A DNA stretch of 41,873 nucleotides from Flavobacterium psychroterrae (GTDB lineage Bacteria; Bacteroidota; Bacteroidia; Flavobacteriales; Flavobacteriaceae): contig NZ_JAGYVZ010000034.1 in assembly GCF_018380615.1 (NCBI RefSeq), positions 1-41,873 on the forward strand. The letters are read 5' to 3'. The translations under genes were made by a program, and so were the position numbers. Numbering within the stretch: position 1 is the stretch's first letter; each line of letters starts with the position of its first letter. Below are positions 16,092 to 24,762 of this stretch, one piece after another. The notes under the pieces are model-generated. The model worked only from the letters and a program-made list of their open reading frames with translations. It searched no databases and was not told the origin of the DNA.

Positions 16092-17093
16092 TTATTTCAG
16101 AAAATATTCGGCATCGATTAATTTGTTTCCTGTATCATCATAAACGGCGTAATTAAAACCGCCCTGAACACAATATGAACCATATTCTCCGGCTTTATTC
16201 AAGGCAATAAAACCAACCTGAATATCCTTTAAATCTTTCTTTCTGTTTTGAGTAAGTTTCACAATTCTGGCAACGGCTTCTTCACAGGCTTTTTGAGGCG
16301 ATTTTCCTTGACGCATTAATTCAACAACAAGATGACAACCCGAAATCCTGATTACTTCTTCGCCGTGACCAGTTGCGGTTGCTGCTCCAATTTCGTTATC
16401 TACATATAAACCTGCTCCTATAATGGGCGAATCTCCTACTCGTCCGTGCATTTTAAACGCCATTCCGCTTGTGGTACATGCGCCGGAAAGATTGCCGTTT
16501 GCATCAAGGGCAATCATTCCAATTGTATCATGATTCTCGATATTGGCAATTGGTTTGTATTTACTGTCTTTCAGCCATTCTTTCCACTCCTTTTCAGATT
16601 CTTCAAGCAATAAATTTTCCTTTTTAAAACCTTGCGATAAGGCAAATTGCAAAGCGCCATCGCCAACTAACATTACGTGTGGCGTTTTTTCCATTACGGC
16701 TCTTGCGACCGATATTGGATGTTTTATATATTCTAAGCAAGCAACAGAACCTATATTAGAATTTTCGTCCATAATACAAGCGTCTAACGTTACACGACCA
16801 TCTCTATCCGGACGTCCGCCATAACCTACACTTCTTTCTTTGGGATCACCTTCGGGGATTTTAACTCCTGCTTCGACAGCGTCAAGCGCCGTTCCTTTAT
16901 TTTTTAGCACTTCCCACGCAGCTTCATTTGCCTGAATTCCAAATCGCCATGTTGAAAGAACAATGGGTTTCTTTACTTTTTTAGAATCGAATACTTTTTC
17001 TTCTTCTGAATCAGATTTAAAAGATTGCAATGCAACAGCTACCGAAGCTAGTGCTGCCGTTTTTATAAAATTCCTGCGATTTGAATTTGTCAT
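16092..17093 (-). CDS. Glycosylasparaginase (N4-(beta-N-acetylglucosaminyl)-L-asparaginase)
   Basis: Cleaves the GlcNAc-asparagine bond left after N-glycoprotein digestion. It is an Ntn-hydrolase made as one chain and self-cleaved before the nucleophile Thr190 in the motif HDTIGMIALD; downstream GRVGDSPIIGAGLY and ATGHGEE segments match the flavobacterial enzyme. The N-terminus SNRRNFIKTAALASVAVAL has a twin-arginine signal, so the folded protein goes to the periplasm. The 333-residue length is normal. It is the last gene of the mannosyl-glycan cluster and is followed by a double terminator. It indicates that the substrate is N-linked glycan rather than plant mannan. A 154-base spacer with inverted repeats separates it from the kinase gene. 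Confidence 0.88.
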   Translation of the reverse strand: MTNSNRRNFIKTAALASVAVALQSFKSDSEEEKVFDSKKVKKPIVLSTWRFGIQANEAAWEVLKNKGTALDAVEAGVKIPEGDPKERSVGYGGRPDRDGRVTLDACIMDENSNIGSVACLEYIKHPISVARAVMEKTPHVMLVGDGALQFALSQGFKKENLLLEESEKEWKEWLKDSKYKPIANIENHDTIGMIALDANGNLSGACTTSGMAFKMHGRVGDSPIIGAGLYVDNEIGAATATGHGEEVIRISGCHLVVELMRQGKSPQKACEEAVARIVKLTQNRKKDLKDIQVGFIALNKAGEYGSYCVQGGFNYAVYDDTGNKLIDAEYFLK

Positions 17094-17106
17094 ATTAAAA
17101 TATTTT

Positions 17107-17240
17107 TAAACCATATAAGTAATTTTTAAACCATATAAATTATATAAGATCATTTAAGCTTGTTGTTTATCACTACTTAAAAAATTAAAACCAAGTTATA
17201 AAAAATTCTTTTACATGAACTTATATAACTTATATGGTAA
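17107..17240. repeat. Inverted repeat with CCATATAAGT motif in the kinase-asparaginase spacer
   Basis: Two direct copies of TTTAAACCATATAA lie at the left (17107-17152). The segment ACTTATATAACTTATATGG (about 17217-17236) is the inverted counterpart. On RNA the arms could fold into a long hairpin within the polycistronic message. Similar strings are common intergenic repeats in flavobacteria. Confidence 0.4.
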
Positions 17241-17247
17241 AAAAAAA

Positions 17248-18150
17248 TTAAGCTGTATATAATAAACTTGTCGCTCCTAATAAAGCTGCGATTTCATTAT
17301 CTGTAGAAACAGAAACGGTTATATTGCTTCCTGATTCTTTTATTTTTTGATTGAAAACAGGTAAAAAGAACTCGCTTGCGTTTGCAATTTTTCCGCCTAT
17401 TATAAAACTATTGGCTGAGAATTTTTCTAACCACGGCATTACAATTTCGGCTAAATCTTCTCCCATTTCCTGGAATGCTTTTATTGCCAATTGATCTTCG
17501 GCTTTAGCCAAATTAAACAACTCCAGGCAATTGTTTAATTTTTTTCCGCTTAAAGCGAAATATTTAGCCAAAAGTCCGCGTGCCGAAACGTAATCTTCTG
17601 CGATCCCGTCTTTAAAAGGAATATTATAAATTTCTCCGTCTGTTGGGACTAAATCTCCTGATGAAATAGAGATTCCTTTGTCTATAAAACAAGCTCCAAG
17701 TCCGGTGCCTAGCGTAATTGCCATTACTTTTTTAGAAAGATTATCAGAGTCTTTAAAAACTTCGCCTTTACCAAAACAAACCGCATCGTTTTCAAAAAGA
17801 ATCGGAAAATCACTTGTAAGATTTAATGTTCCCTGAAATAAATAGCGAACATTCAATCCGTAAAAATGCTCGTATTTTGATTGGTCTTTTATCCAGCAAA
17901 TTCCGTTTTCATAATCAAATGGTCCGGGCATACAAGCGGCTAATCCTACTATATTTTTTGCTTTTGAATTTTCTATCGAAGTCTTGATTGCTTTTTCCCA
18001 AATAGCCATTACTTCTTCAACCGGCAAATTAGAATCAAATGATTCTTTGTGCAATGAAAAGTCAATCACTTTCATGTCTACAATATCTATAATCGCTGCG
18101 GTGATATGTGTTCCTCCAATATCCAATCCAACGGCATATGCTTTATTCAT
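17248..18150 (-). CDS. ROK-family sugar kinase
   Basis: Phosphorylates a hexose at C6 with ATP in the cytoplasm; in this context mannose (or GlcNAc/glucose) is the likely substrate. The phosphate-1 motif GLDIGGTHITAAII is at residues 8-21, the catalytic FENDAVCFGKGE segment (Asp as base) is in the middle, and the ATP-binding ITLGTGLGACFI follows. The zinc-binding CxCGxxGCxE motif of classic ROK proteins is absent, which occurs in Bacteroidetes sugar kinases. The 300-residue length is usual, and there is no DNA-binding N-terminal domain, so it is an enzyme and not a repressor. It lies downstream of the GH125 gene and supplies hexose-6-phosphate to ManA. Sugar specificity is inferred from context. 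Confidence 0.82.
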   Translation of the reverse strand: MNKAYAVGLDIGGTHITAAIIDIVDMKVIDFSLHKESFDSNLPVEEVMAIWEKAIKTSIENSKAKNIVGLAACMPGPFDYENGICWIKDQSKYEHFYGLNVRYLFQGTLNLTSDFPILFENDAVCFGKGEVFKDSDNLSKKVMAITLGTGLGACFIDKGISISSGDLVPTDGEIYNIPFKDGIAEDYVSARGLLAKYFALSGKKLNNCLELFNLAKAEDQLAIKAFQEMGEDLAEIVMPWLEKFSANSFIIGGKIANASEFFLPVFNQKIKESGSNITVSVSTDNEIAALLGATSLLYTA

Positions 18151-18267
18151 TCTTATTTTTTTTGGAATTGAACCATTTAAGAGATTTAAAAATTTAGTTG
18201 ATTTTTTATCTGGAATTTTAAAAAAACTAATTTTCTAATTACTTAATGGTAAATCTATTTTAGTTTT

Positions 18268-19728
18268 TTATATGTTTTTGTCTTTTAAAATTTGAGGATA
18301 ATGAATGCTGGTATGAACAATCATTTCTCCAAAAAGTGTATTTGCCCAGGCAAACCATTTTCGGGTAAATTTGGTTACATCATCTTTATGAAATGATTCG
18401 TGCATAAATCCTGTATCGGCATTTGTTTTGATCAAATTACTAATACACGCTTTTATTTCTTTTTCGTCAACACTTGTAATCGCCCTTAAAACAATACTCA
18501 TAGGCCAGATTGTATCTGTTCCGGTATGTGGTCCTCCAACACCTTCTCCAGCTTTTCCTTTATAGAAAAACGGATTATTTTCTGAAAGCACAACTTTTCT
18601 GGTATTCAGATAAAGCTGATTGTCCGGCTCAATAGCGCCTAAATAAGGTAATGATAATAATGACGGAACATTGGCATCATCCATCATATGAAAACTTCCG
18701 TAACCGTTGATTTCAAACGCAATTATTTTTCCGAATTTCGGATGTTCTATGATTCCGTTTTCTTCTAATCCTTTTTGAACTTGTCCTTGTAATTCTTTCG
18801 CTTTAGCGACTAAATTATCATCTTTTAATGCCGGCAAAGAGAATATTTCCTGAAGATATCCAAGTACTTCAATAGCAAACATATTACTCGGAATCAAATA
18901 GCCAAACAAAGTACTATCATCACTTGGCCTGAAAGTCGAAACGATTAATCCGCATGGTTTTACAGGATATCCGTAACCGCCTAAAGGCACGCCATCTGTA
19001 GCCCAAGCCGTTACTCTCTGAAAATTATATGGGCCTTTATCTGTCCAGCGTTGTTGCTCTTTGAAAGTCTGTAAAATTAAAAGCATGGCTTCTTTCCATT
19101 TACTGTCAAACATGCTTATATCTCCGGTTTCCTTCCAATATCCGTGCGCTAACCTTATCGGATAACACAAACTATCAATTTCCCATTTGCGCTCGTGAAT
19201 TCCCGGCTGCATTTTGGTCATATCGTTTTTCCACTCGCTTACTTGTGTAAAATCTTTGTAAAAAGCATTTGCGTAAGGATCAAGTAAAATACATTTTGCC
19301 TGACGATTGATTACTCCTTTTACCAGTTCAGCAAGTTTTTTATCTTCTTTTACAAACGGAATATACGGCCATATTTGCGCTGTACTATCACGCAGCCACA
19401 TTGCATCGATATCTCCTGTAATGACATAAGTATCAGGTTTTCCGTCGATGATTTCAAAATCTACGGTTGTATCTAATGTATTTGGGAAACAGTTTTCAAA
19501 CAGCCACGCCAATTCCGGATTTGCAATTTGTTTTTTGATTCTGACAATTGCTGCTTCAACGGCTTTACTGGTAAATTTTCTTTCGGCTAATGGAGGTCTT
19601 TTGGAAATAAAATCTTTAAGCGCAAAATTGAAAGTATCTGATTTCATCGCAAAAACATCGGTTTGAAGTGCCAATAATCCTGCTGAAAAAATCCCTGTAT
19701 TTTTTATAAATTTTCTACGTGATTGCAT
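18268..19728 (-). CDS. GH125 exo-alpha-1,6-mannosidase
   Basis: Removes terminal alpha-1,6-linked mannose with inversion and without a metal ion. The 486-residue sequence shows the family's blocks: YVITGDIDAMWLRDSTAQIWPY (about residues 105-125), ATDGVPLGGYGYPVKPCGL, FEINGYGSFHMMDDANVPSL and GPHTGTDTIWPMS near the C-terminal end. The N-terminus SRRKFIKNTGIFSAGLLAL is a twin-arginine signal, so the protein is exported folded to the periplasm. It starts four bases before the end of the preceding GH92 gene region, so the two are translationally close. It acts after the GH92 enzymes have removed alpha-1,2 and alpha-1,3 branches. Confidence 0.9.
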   Translation of the reverse strand: MQSRRKFIKNTGIFSAGLLALQTDVFAMKSDTFNFALKDFISKRPPLAERKFTSKAVEAAIVRIKKQIANPELAWLFENCFPNTLDTTVDFEIIDGKPDTYVITGDIDAMWLRDSTAQIWPYIPFVKEDKKLAELVKGVINRQAKCILLDPYANAFYKDFTQVSEWKNDMTKMQPGIHERKWEIDSLCYPIRLAHGYWKETGDISMFDSKWKEAMLLILQTFKEQQRWTDKGPYNFQRVTAWATDGVPLGGYGYPVKPCGLIVSTFRPSDDSTLFGYLIPSNMFAIEVLGYLQEIFSLPALKDDNLVAKAKELQGQVQKGLEENGIIEHPKFGKIIAFEINGYGSFHMMDDANVPSLLSLPYLGAIEPDNQLYLNTRKVVLSENNPFFYKGKAGEGVGGPHTGTDTIWPMSIVLRAITSVDEKEIKACISNLIKTNADTGFMHESFHKDDVTKFTRKWFAWANTLFGEMIVHTSIHYPQILKDKNI

Positions 19729-19732
19729 AGTA

Positions 19733-22018
19733 TTATTTTGAAGTTGAATAAGAATATGGATAAGAACTTGCTGAAGTTCCTCGTTGTAAATTTGGTTTGC
19801 TGCTCATTTCAAAATTGAATTCTCCGCCTTTTAATACATCAAAATGGTTGATATAATTTTTAGTATGAGTAGCATTATTCCATTTTAATTCCTGAACATA
19901 TTTATTGTCTTCAGAATTATTTGGAGCATTTATAACCAGTTGTTTTCCGTTTTCTAATTGCAAAGTGAGTTTCTTAAATAATGGCGCGCCAAGAACATAT
20001 TCTTCCGTTCCCGGGCAAACCGAATAAAATCCCATTGCTGAGAAAACATACCATGCAGATGTTTGCCCGTTGTCCTCGTCTCCGCAATATCCATCAGGCG
20101 TTGGTTTGTACAAACGGTTCATTACTTCTCTGGACCAATATTGAGTTTTCCAGGGTTCGCCTGCATAATTATACAAATAAATCATGTGCTGAATTGGCTG
20201 ATTTCCGTGTGCATATTGTCCCATATTCATGATTTGCATTTCGCGGATTTCATGAATTACAGCTCCGTAATAACTATCATCAAAAACTGGCGGAGTTGTA
20301 AAAACAGCATCTAATTTAGCGGTGAATTTTTTCTCGCCGCCCATTAAATCGATCAGACCGTGAATGTCATGAAAAACACTCCAACTGTAATGCCACGCAT
20401 TTCCTTCTGTAAAAGCATCTCCCCATTTAAACGGATTGAAATTTTTCGGGAAACTTCCATCTTTATTTCTGCCGCTCATCAAACCAATTTCAGGATTATA
20501 AAGATTCTTATAATTCATCATTCGTTTTTCGTATAAACTGATTTCTTTTTTAGGGCGGTTTAAGGCTTTCGCCAATTTCCAGATCGTAAAATCATCATAA
20601 GCATATTCTAATGTTCGGGCTGCATTTTCGTTGATTTTCACATCGTAAGGAACATATCCTAAAGTGTTGTAATATTCTACTCCTTTTCGTCCTACGGCTT
20701 CTAGCGGACCTTCATTATTCGCTCCGTGCAATAACGCTTCGTACAATTTATTGATATCATAACCGCGTAATCCTTTGATATAAGCATCAGCAACTACAGA
20801 GGCAGAATTATTCCCCACCATCACGTTTCTGAATCCCGGGCTTGACCATTCCGGCAAGAATCCACCTTCTTTATAATCGTTGATTAATCCTTCCTGCATT
20901 TCTTTATTTATAGAAGGATAAACTAAATTCAATAAAGGATATAAGGCTCTAAAAGTGTCCCAAAATCCTGTTCCTGCAAACATATAGCCCGGTAAAACTT
21001 TACCATTATACGGGCTGTAATGCACAATTTCGCCTTTTGCGTTTACTTCATATTGCTTTTGAGGGAAACAAGCGGTGCGGTATAAACAGGAATAGAATGT
21101 TTTTAATTGTTCGTCTGTTCCACCTTCGGCAGTTAGTTTTCCTAAAACTTTATTCCATTCTTTTTTAGATTCGGCTACGGTTTCATTAAATGAAGCTTTT
21201 CCTAATTCGGCTGCTAAATTTACTTCAGCTTGTTCCGCGCTAATAAATGAAGAAGCAACTTTTACGTTTACGATTTCTCCTTTTTTAGTTTTAAAACCAA
21301 CTACTGCGCCTACATGATTGTCTGTTAATTCCAGTTTATCTTTTTCTAAAACCTTATCGTGCCATGTATAATTGGTTGTAAATGGTTTATCGAATTGCAA
21401 TACAAAATAGTTTCTGAAATTTTGCGGAACTCCTCCACTATTGCGGGTTGTATACCCTATAATTTTATTTTCTGACGGAATAATTTTGATATATGAACCT
21501 TTATCAAAAGCATCGATTACAATGGAGGATTGCTCGTTCTCCGGAAATGTAATTTGAAAATGTGCTGCTCTTTCCGTTGCTGTAATTTCGGTCGTCACAT
21601 CATAATCAGCAAGATAAACACTGTAATAATAGGGTTTCGAAACCTCAGCTTTGTGGCTGAACCAACTTCCTCTTTCGTCTTCAATAAAACTTAATTTTCC
21701 TGTTACCGGCATGATCGAAAACTGTCCGTAATCGTTCATCCACGGCGAAGGCTGATGCGTTTGTTTGAATCCTCTAATTTTTTCGGCGGTATAAATATAC
21801 GCCCATCCATCGCCCATTTTACCGGTTTGCGGCGTCCAGAAATTCATTCCCCAAGGTCGGCAAATTGCCGGATAGGTATTTCCGTTAGAAAGACTATGCA
21901 AAGATTGTGTTCCCATTAAAGGATTTACATATTCTACAGGATCTAAAGTTTTAACTTGTGCGTTTACAAAAACGCAACACTGTAATATTCCTAAAAAAAT
22001 TAAACTCTTTATTTTCAT
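19733..22018 (-). CDS. GH92 enzyme with Gln in place of the general-acid Glu
   Basis: A 761-residue calcium-dependent GH92-family protein with a Sec signal peptide (residues 1-20) and typical family blocks: VEYVNPLMGTQ near the N-terminus, GTGFWDTFRALYPL in the catalytic domain, and CGDEDNGQTSAWYVFSAMGFYSV near the C-terminus. The conserved GNEP block that supplies the general acid reads GNQP here, with Gln607; the paralogue next door has Glu606 at the same place. I recall the same Glu-to-Gln change in the mannosyl-phosphate 'uncapping' GH92 of Cellulosimicrobium, where the phosphate leaving group needs no acid. Activity on Man-alpha-1-phospho-6-Man is therefore inferred rather than ordinary alpha-mannosidase activity. 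It is preceded by a 308-base spacer full of repeats. Confidence 0.85.
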   Translation of the reverse strand: MKIKSLIFLGILQCCVFVNAQVKTLDPVEYVNPLMGTQSLHSLSNGNTYPAICRPWGMNFWTPQTGKMGDGWAYIYTAEKIRGFKQTHQPSPWMNDYGQFSIMPVTGKLSFIEDERGSWFSHKAEVSKPYYYSVYLADYDVTTEITATERAAHFQITFPENEQSSIVIDAFDKGSYIKIIPSENKIIGYTTRNSGGVPQNFRNYFVLQFDKPFTTNYTWHDKVLEKDKLELTDNHVGAVVGFKTKKGEIVNVKVASSFISAEQAEVNLAAELGKASFNETVAESKKEWNKVLGKLTAEGGTDEQLKTFYSCLYRTACFPQKQYEVNAKGEIVHYSPYNGKVLPGYMFAGTGFWDTFRALYPLLNLVYPSINKEMQEGLINDYKEGGFLPEWSSPGFRNVMVGNNSASVVADAYIKGLRGYDINKLYEALLHGANNEGPLEAVGRKGVEYYNTLGYVPYDVKINENAARTLEYAYDDFTIWKLAKALNRPKKEISLYEKRMMNYKNLYNPEIGLMSGRNKDGSFPKNFNPFKWGDAFTEGNAWHYSWSVFHDIHGLIDLMGGEKKFTAKLDAVFTTPPVFDDSYYGAVIHEIREMQIMNMGQYAHGNQPIQHMIYLYNYAGEPWKTQYWSREVMNRLYKPTPDGYCGDEDNGQTSAWYVFSAMGFYSVCPGTEEYVLGAPLFKKLTLQLENGKQLVINAPNNSEDNKYVQELKWNNATHTKNYINHFDVLKGGEFNFEMSSKPNLQRGTSASSYPYSYSTSK

Positions 22019-22326
22019 ATTCTTTATTTTATGTTTTACGCTTTAAGCTGTAGGCTATAAGCTTTAAACTGTGAGTATATACTCTAAACTTGTATTAATA
22101 TATACCTACAAGGTTTTGAAAACCTCGCAGGAATTCTGAACTTTTAAACTGCAAAATATTCAATGTCAACTTGCAAAGCTTTGTCAAAGTTTAAAACTTT
22201 GACAAAGCTGTCGTAAACCTCACGAATCTTTGTCGAGTTACTTGCGGAGATCCCTCGTCCCTCGGGATGACAAAAATGCACAGACTAACTTCTTAAATCT
22301 AAAATCTATATTCTAAAATCTTAAAT
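22019..22326. repeat. Spacer between the two GH92 genes, a mosaic of dispersed repeats
   Basis: From left to right: GCTTTAAGCTGTAGGCTATAAGC-type tandem words (22040-22075); an imperfect palindrome CCTACAAGGTTTT/AAAACCTCGCAGG (22105-22131); a perfect palindrome with 16-base arms and a one-base centre (22177-22209, arm AGCTTTGTCAAAGTTT); and ATCCCTCG...CGGGAT (about 22249-22269) beside GCGGAG and GATGACAAA. No gene is present. Confidence 0.6.
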
Positions 22327-24591
22327 CTAAAACGGTCTATCTTCCTTTTTCACTCCAAATGTTGTCGACGGATTGTTCCCCATATACAATTTTAATTCTC
22401 CTCCTTTTACAATCATATCATGCGTGATGAAGGATTTTGTATACGGTTTTCCGTTGTATTCTACTTTTTGAATATAGATATTTGTTTTGCTATTGTTTAC
22501 GGCATTCAATGTAAATGAAACTCCTTCTTTATAATGTACACTGGCCGAATTTACTAGCGGACTTCCTAAAACATAAATTCCGTTTGCCGGATTAACCGAA
22601 TAGAATCCCATTGAAGAAAAAACATACCAAGCCGACATTTGTCCTAAATCTTCGTTTCCACATAATCCGTCGGGTTTTGTCGAATAAAATTTATCATCGA
22701 TTTCACGGATTAGTTTTGCGGTTTTCCAGGGTTGTCCTGCGTATGCATAAAGATATGGAATATGATGATTTGGCTCATTTCCTTGTGCATATTGTCCAAT
22801 TAATCCACTGATGTCCGGAGAAACTTCTTCACCTTCGACTTTATCTGTGATTAAGAAAAGTGAATCTAATTTGGCTAAAAATTTATCTTCGCTTCCAAAT
22901 AATTCAATTAAACCGTAAGGGGCTTGTGGAACTAACCACGTATATTGCCACGCATTTCCCTCAACATAATCGTCTTTACGATGTGCTGATGAAAGCGGAT
23001 TAAATGGTGTTCTCCAATTTCCATCGGTTAATTTTCCTCTCATGAAAGTGGTTTCCTTATCGAAATACAGTTTATACAAATTAGCTCTTTTAGTGAAATA
23101 ATTATAATCATCTGTCTTCCCTAAAGATTTTGCCATTTGTGCTACGCAATAATCATCGATGGCATATTCTAAAGCATTTCCAACAGATTCCAGCATTTTA
23201 TCGGCTGGGATATATTCTAATTTTTGAACATAATCCATTCCGTCACGGGTTTGCATCGATGTTTTTTTGATGGCTTCGTATGCTAATGCCGTATCATAAT
23301 CTCTGTAACCTTTCATGTAAGCATCTACAATAACGGCGATGGAGTGATTTCCGTTCATGGTATTGGTTTCATTTCCCATTAAATGCCAAACCGGTAATCT
23401 GCCTTGTTGCTCGTAGATTGCTAAAAATGATTTGACAATATCATTAATTTTATCCGATTGTGTAATCGTGTATAAAGGATGTAAAGCGCGGTAAGTATCC
23501 CAAAGTGAAAAAGTGGTGTAGTTGGTAAAATTTGCTTTTTCGTATACTTTTTTATCTGTTCCTCTGTAATCTCCGTTTGCATCATTAAAAATCGATGGCG
23601 CAAACATGGTGTGATACATTGCAGTATAAAAAACTTTCATCGTTTTATCGTCTGCTTTGATCTGAATTTTATTTAATTCTGTGTTCCATTTTGAAGTGGC
23701 ACTTTTTACTACTGCATCAAAATCCCAACCCGGAATCTCGGCTTTGATATTCGCAGCAGCATTTTCAGAACTTACCGGAGAAATTCCGACTTTTACTAAA
23801 ACCTGTTTGTTTTTTAAGGCGGTAAAATCTAAAACTGCTTTCATTTTTAATCCTTCTCCTTCATTTCCTTTTACCGAAGTTTTATCATCATAAAGCATCA
23901 TATTAGAAATTGGTTCAGAAAATTCCATCGTGAAAAAGATGCGCTGATCAGCTGCCCAACCCGCAGAATATCGATATCCCGCAAGTGTCGTTTCGTTGAT
24001 TTTTTTAATGAAAGTTTTTACAGGTTTGTCCCATCCTATTCCATCAGCAAGATCTAATAAAACGTGATTACCTGTTGTAGTATTAAACGTGTATTTATGA
24101 AAACCGACTCTTTCGCTTGACGTTAATTCGGCTTTAATTTTATATTTATCCAATAAAACGCTGTAATATCCAGGCTTGCTTACTTCGTTTTTATGCGAGA
24201 AATACGATCCGTAACCAGTTGCCATATCTTCTTTTGTTCCTTTGGTAAGTGGTACTTTTCCTGATACGGGCAATAACAGAATATCATTTAAATCTCCAAT
24301 TCCTGTTCCGCTTAAATGCGTGTGTGTGAATCCTAAAATGGTGTTACTCGCATAATTGTATCCGCTGCACCAATCCCAGCCTTCAAAAACATTTACGGGT
24401 CCTAATTGTACGGCTCCAAAAGGTACATTCGCACCCACAAATACGTGTCCGTGTCCCGCTGATCCTATAAACGGATTTACATATTGGGTATAATCTAAAT
24501 TGGTTTGTTTTGCTTTCTTTTCCTGTGAAATTGCAGGTAAATTAACTAGCATAATTATGGCGAAAACAATGTGCTTATATTTTGTAATCAT
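22327..24591 (-). CDS. GH92 alpha-1,2/1,3-mannosidase
   Basis: A 754-residue exo-alpha-mannosidase that inverts anomeric configuration and needs calcium. Residues 1-22 are a Sec signal peptide. TQYVNPFIGSAGHGHVF is the family N-terminal block, SLWDTYRALHPLY lies in the catalytic domain, GNEPNHHIPYLY carries the general acid Glu606, and CGNEDLGQMSAWYVFSSMGF carries the acidic base residues. All catalytic residues that I can place are present, unlike the paralogue at 19733-22018. Exact linkage (1,2 or 1,3) cannot be read from the sequence. It probably acts in the periplasm on imported oligosaccharides. The downstream spacer is a repeat mosaic. Confidence 0.92.
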   Translation of the reverse strand: MITKYKHIVFAIIMLVNLPAISQEKKAKQTNLDYTQYVNPFIGSAGHGHVFVGANVPFGAVQLGPVNVFEGWDWCSGYNYASNTILGFTHTHLSGTGIGDLNDILLLPVSGKVPLTKGTKEDMATGYGSYFSHKNEVSKPGYYSVLLDKYKIKAELTSSERVGFHKYTFNTTTGNHVLLDLADGIGWDKPVKTFIKKINETTLAGYRYSAGWAADQRIFFTMEFSEPISNMMLYDDKTSVKGNEGEGLKMKAVLDFTALKNKQVLVKVGISPVSSENAAANIKAEIPGWDFDAVVKSATSKWNTELNKIQIKADDKTMKVFYTAMYHTMFAPSIFNDANGDYRGTDKKVYEKANFTNYTTFSLWDTYRALHPLYTITQSDKINDIVKSFLAIYEQQGRLPVWHLMGNETNTMNGNHSIAVIVDAYMKGYRDYDTALAYEAIKKTSMQTRDGMDYVQKLEYIPADKMLESVGNALEYAIDDYCVAQMAKSLGKTDDYNYFTKRANLYKLYFDKETTFMRGKLTDGNWRTPFNPLSSAHRKDDYVEGNAWQYTWLVPQAPYGLIELFGSEDKFLAKLDSLFLITDKVEGEEVSPDISGLIGQYAQGNEPNHHIPYLYAYAGQPWKTAKLIREIDDKFYSTKPDGLCGNEDLGQMSAWYVFSSMGFYSVNPANGIYVLGSPLVNSASVHYKEGVSFTLNAVNNSKTNIYIQKVEYNGKPYTKSFITHDMIVKGGELKLYMGNNPSTTFGVKKEDRPF

Positions 24592-24671
24592 TTTATTTAT
24601 TTTTTTATTTTACTTGTGTGATGGCACACGGATGACACGGACAAAACGGGTTTATGCGGATTTTTTTAATC

Positions 24672-24757
24672 TTTGAACCTAAAGACCCACTGCCGTGCAC
24701 TTCTACGGAAAACCTTTGTCCCTTTAAACCTTTGTCCCTTTGAACCTTTGAACCTTA
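24672..24757. repeat. CCTTTG(T/A)-type tandem micro-repeats in the GH2-GH92 spacer
   Basis: The words CCTTTGTCCCTTT, AAACCTTTGTCCCTTTG and AACCTTTGAACCTT follow one another just upstream of the end of the GH2 gene. The neighbouring bases 24615-24660 carry ACACGGATGACACGGA. These are short intergenic repeat words and no gene is present. Confidence 0.5.
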
Positions 24758-24762
24758 AAAAC

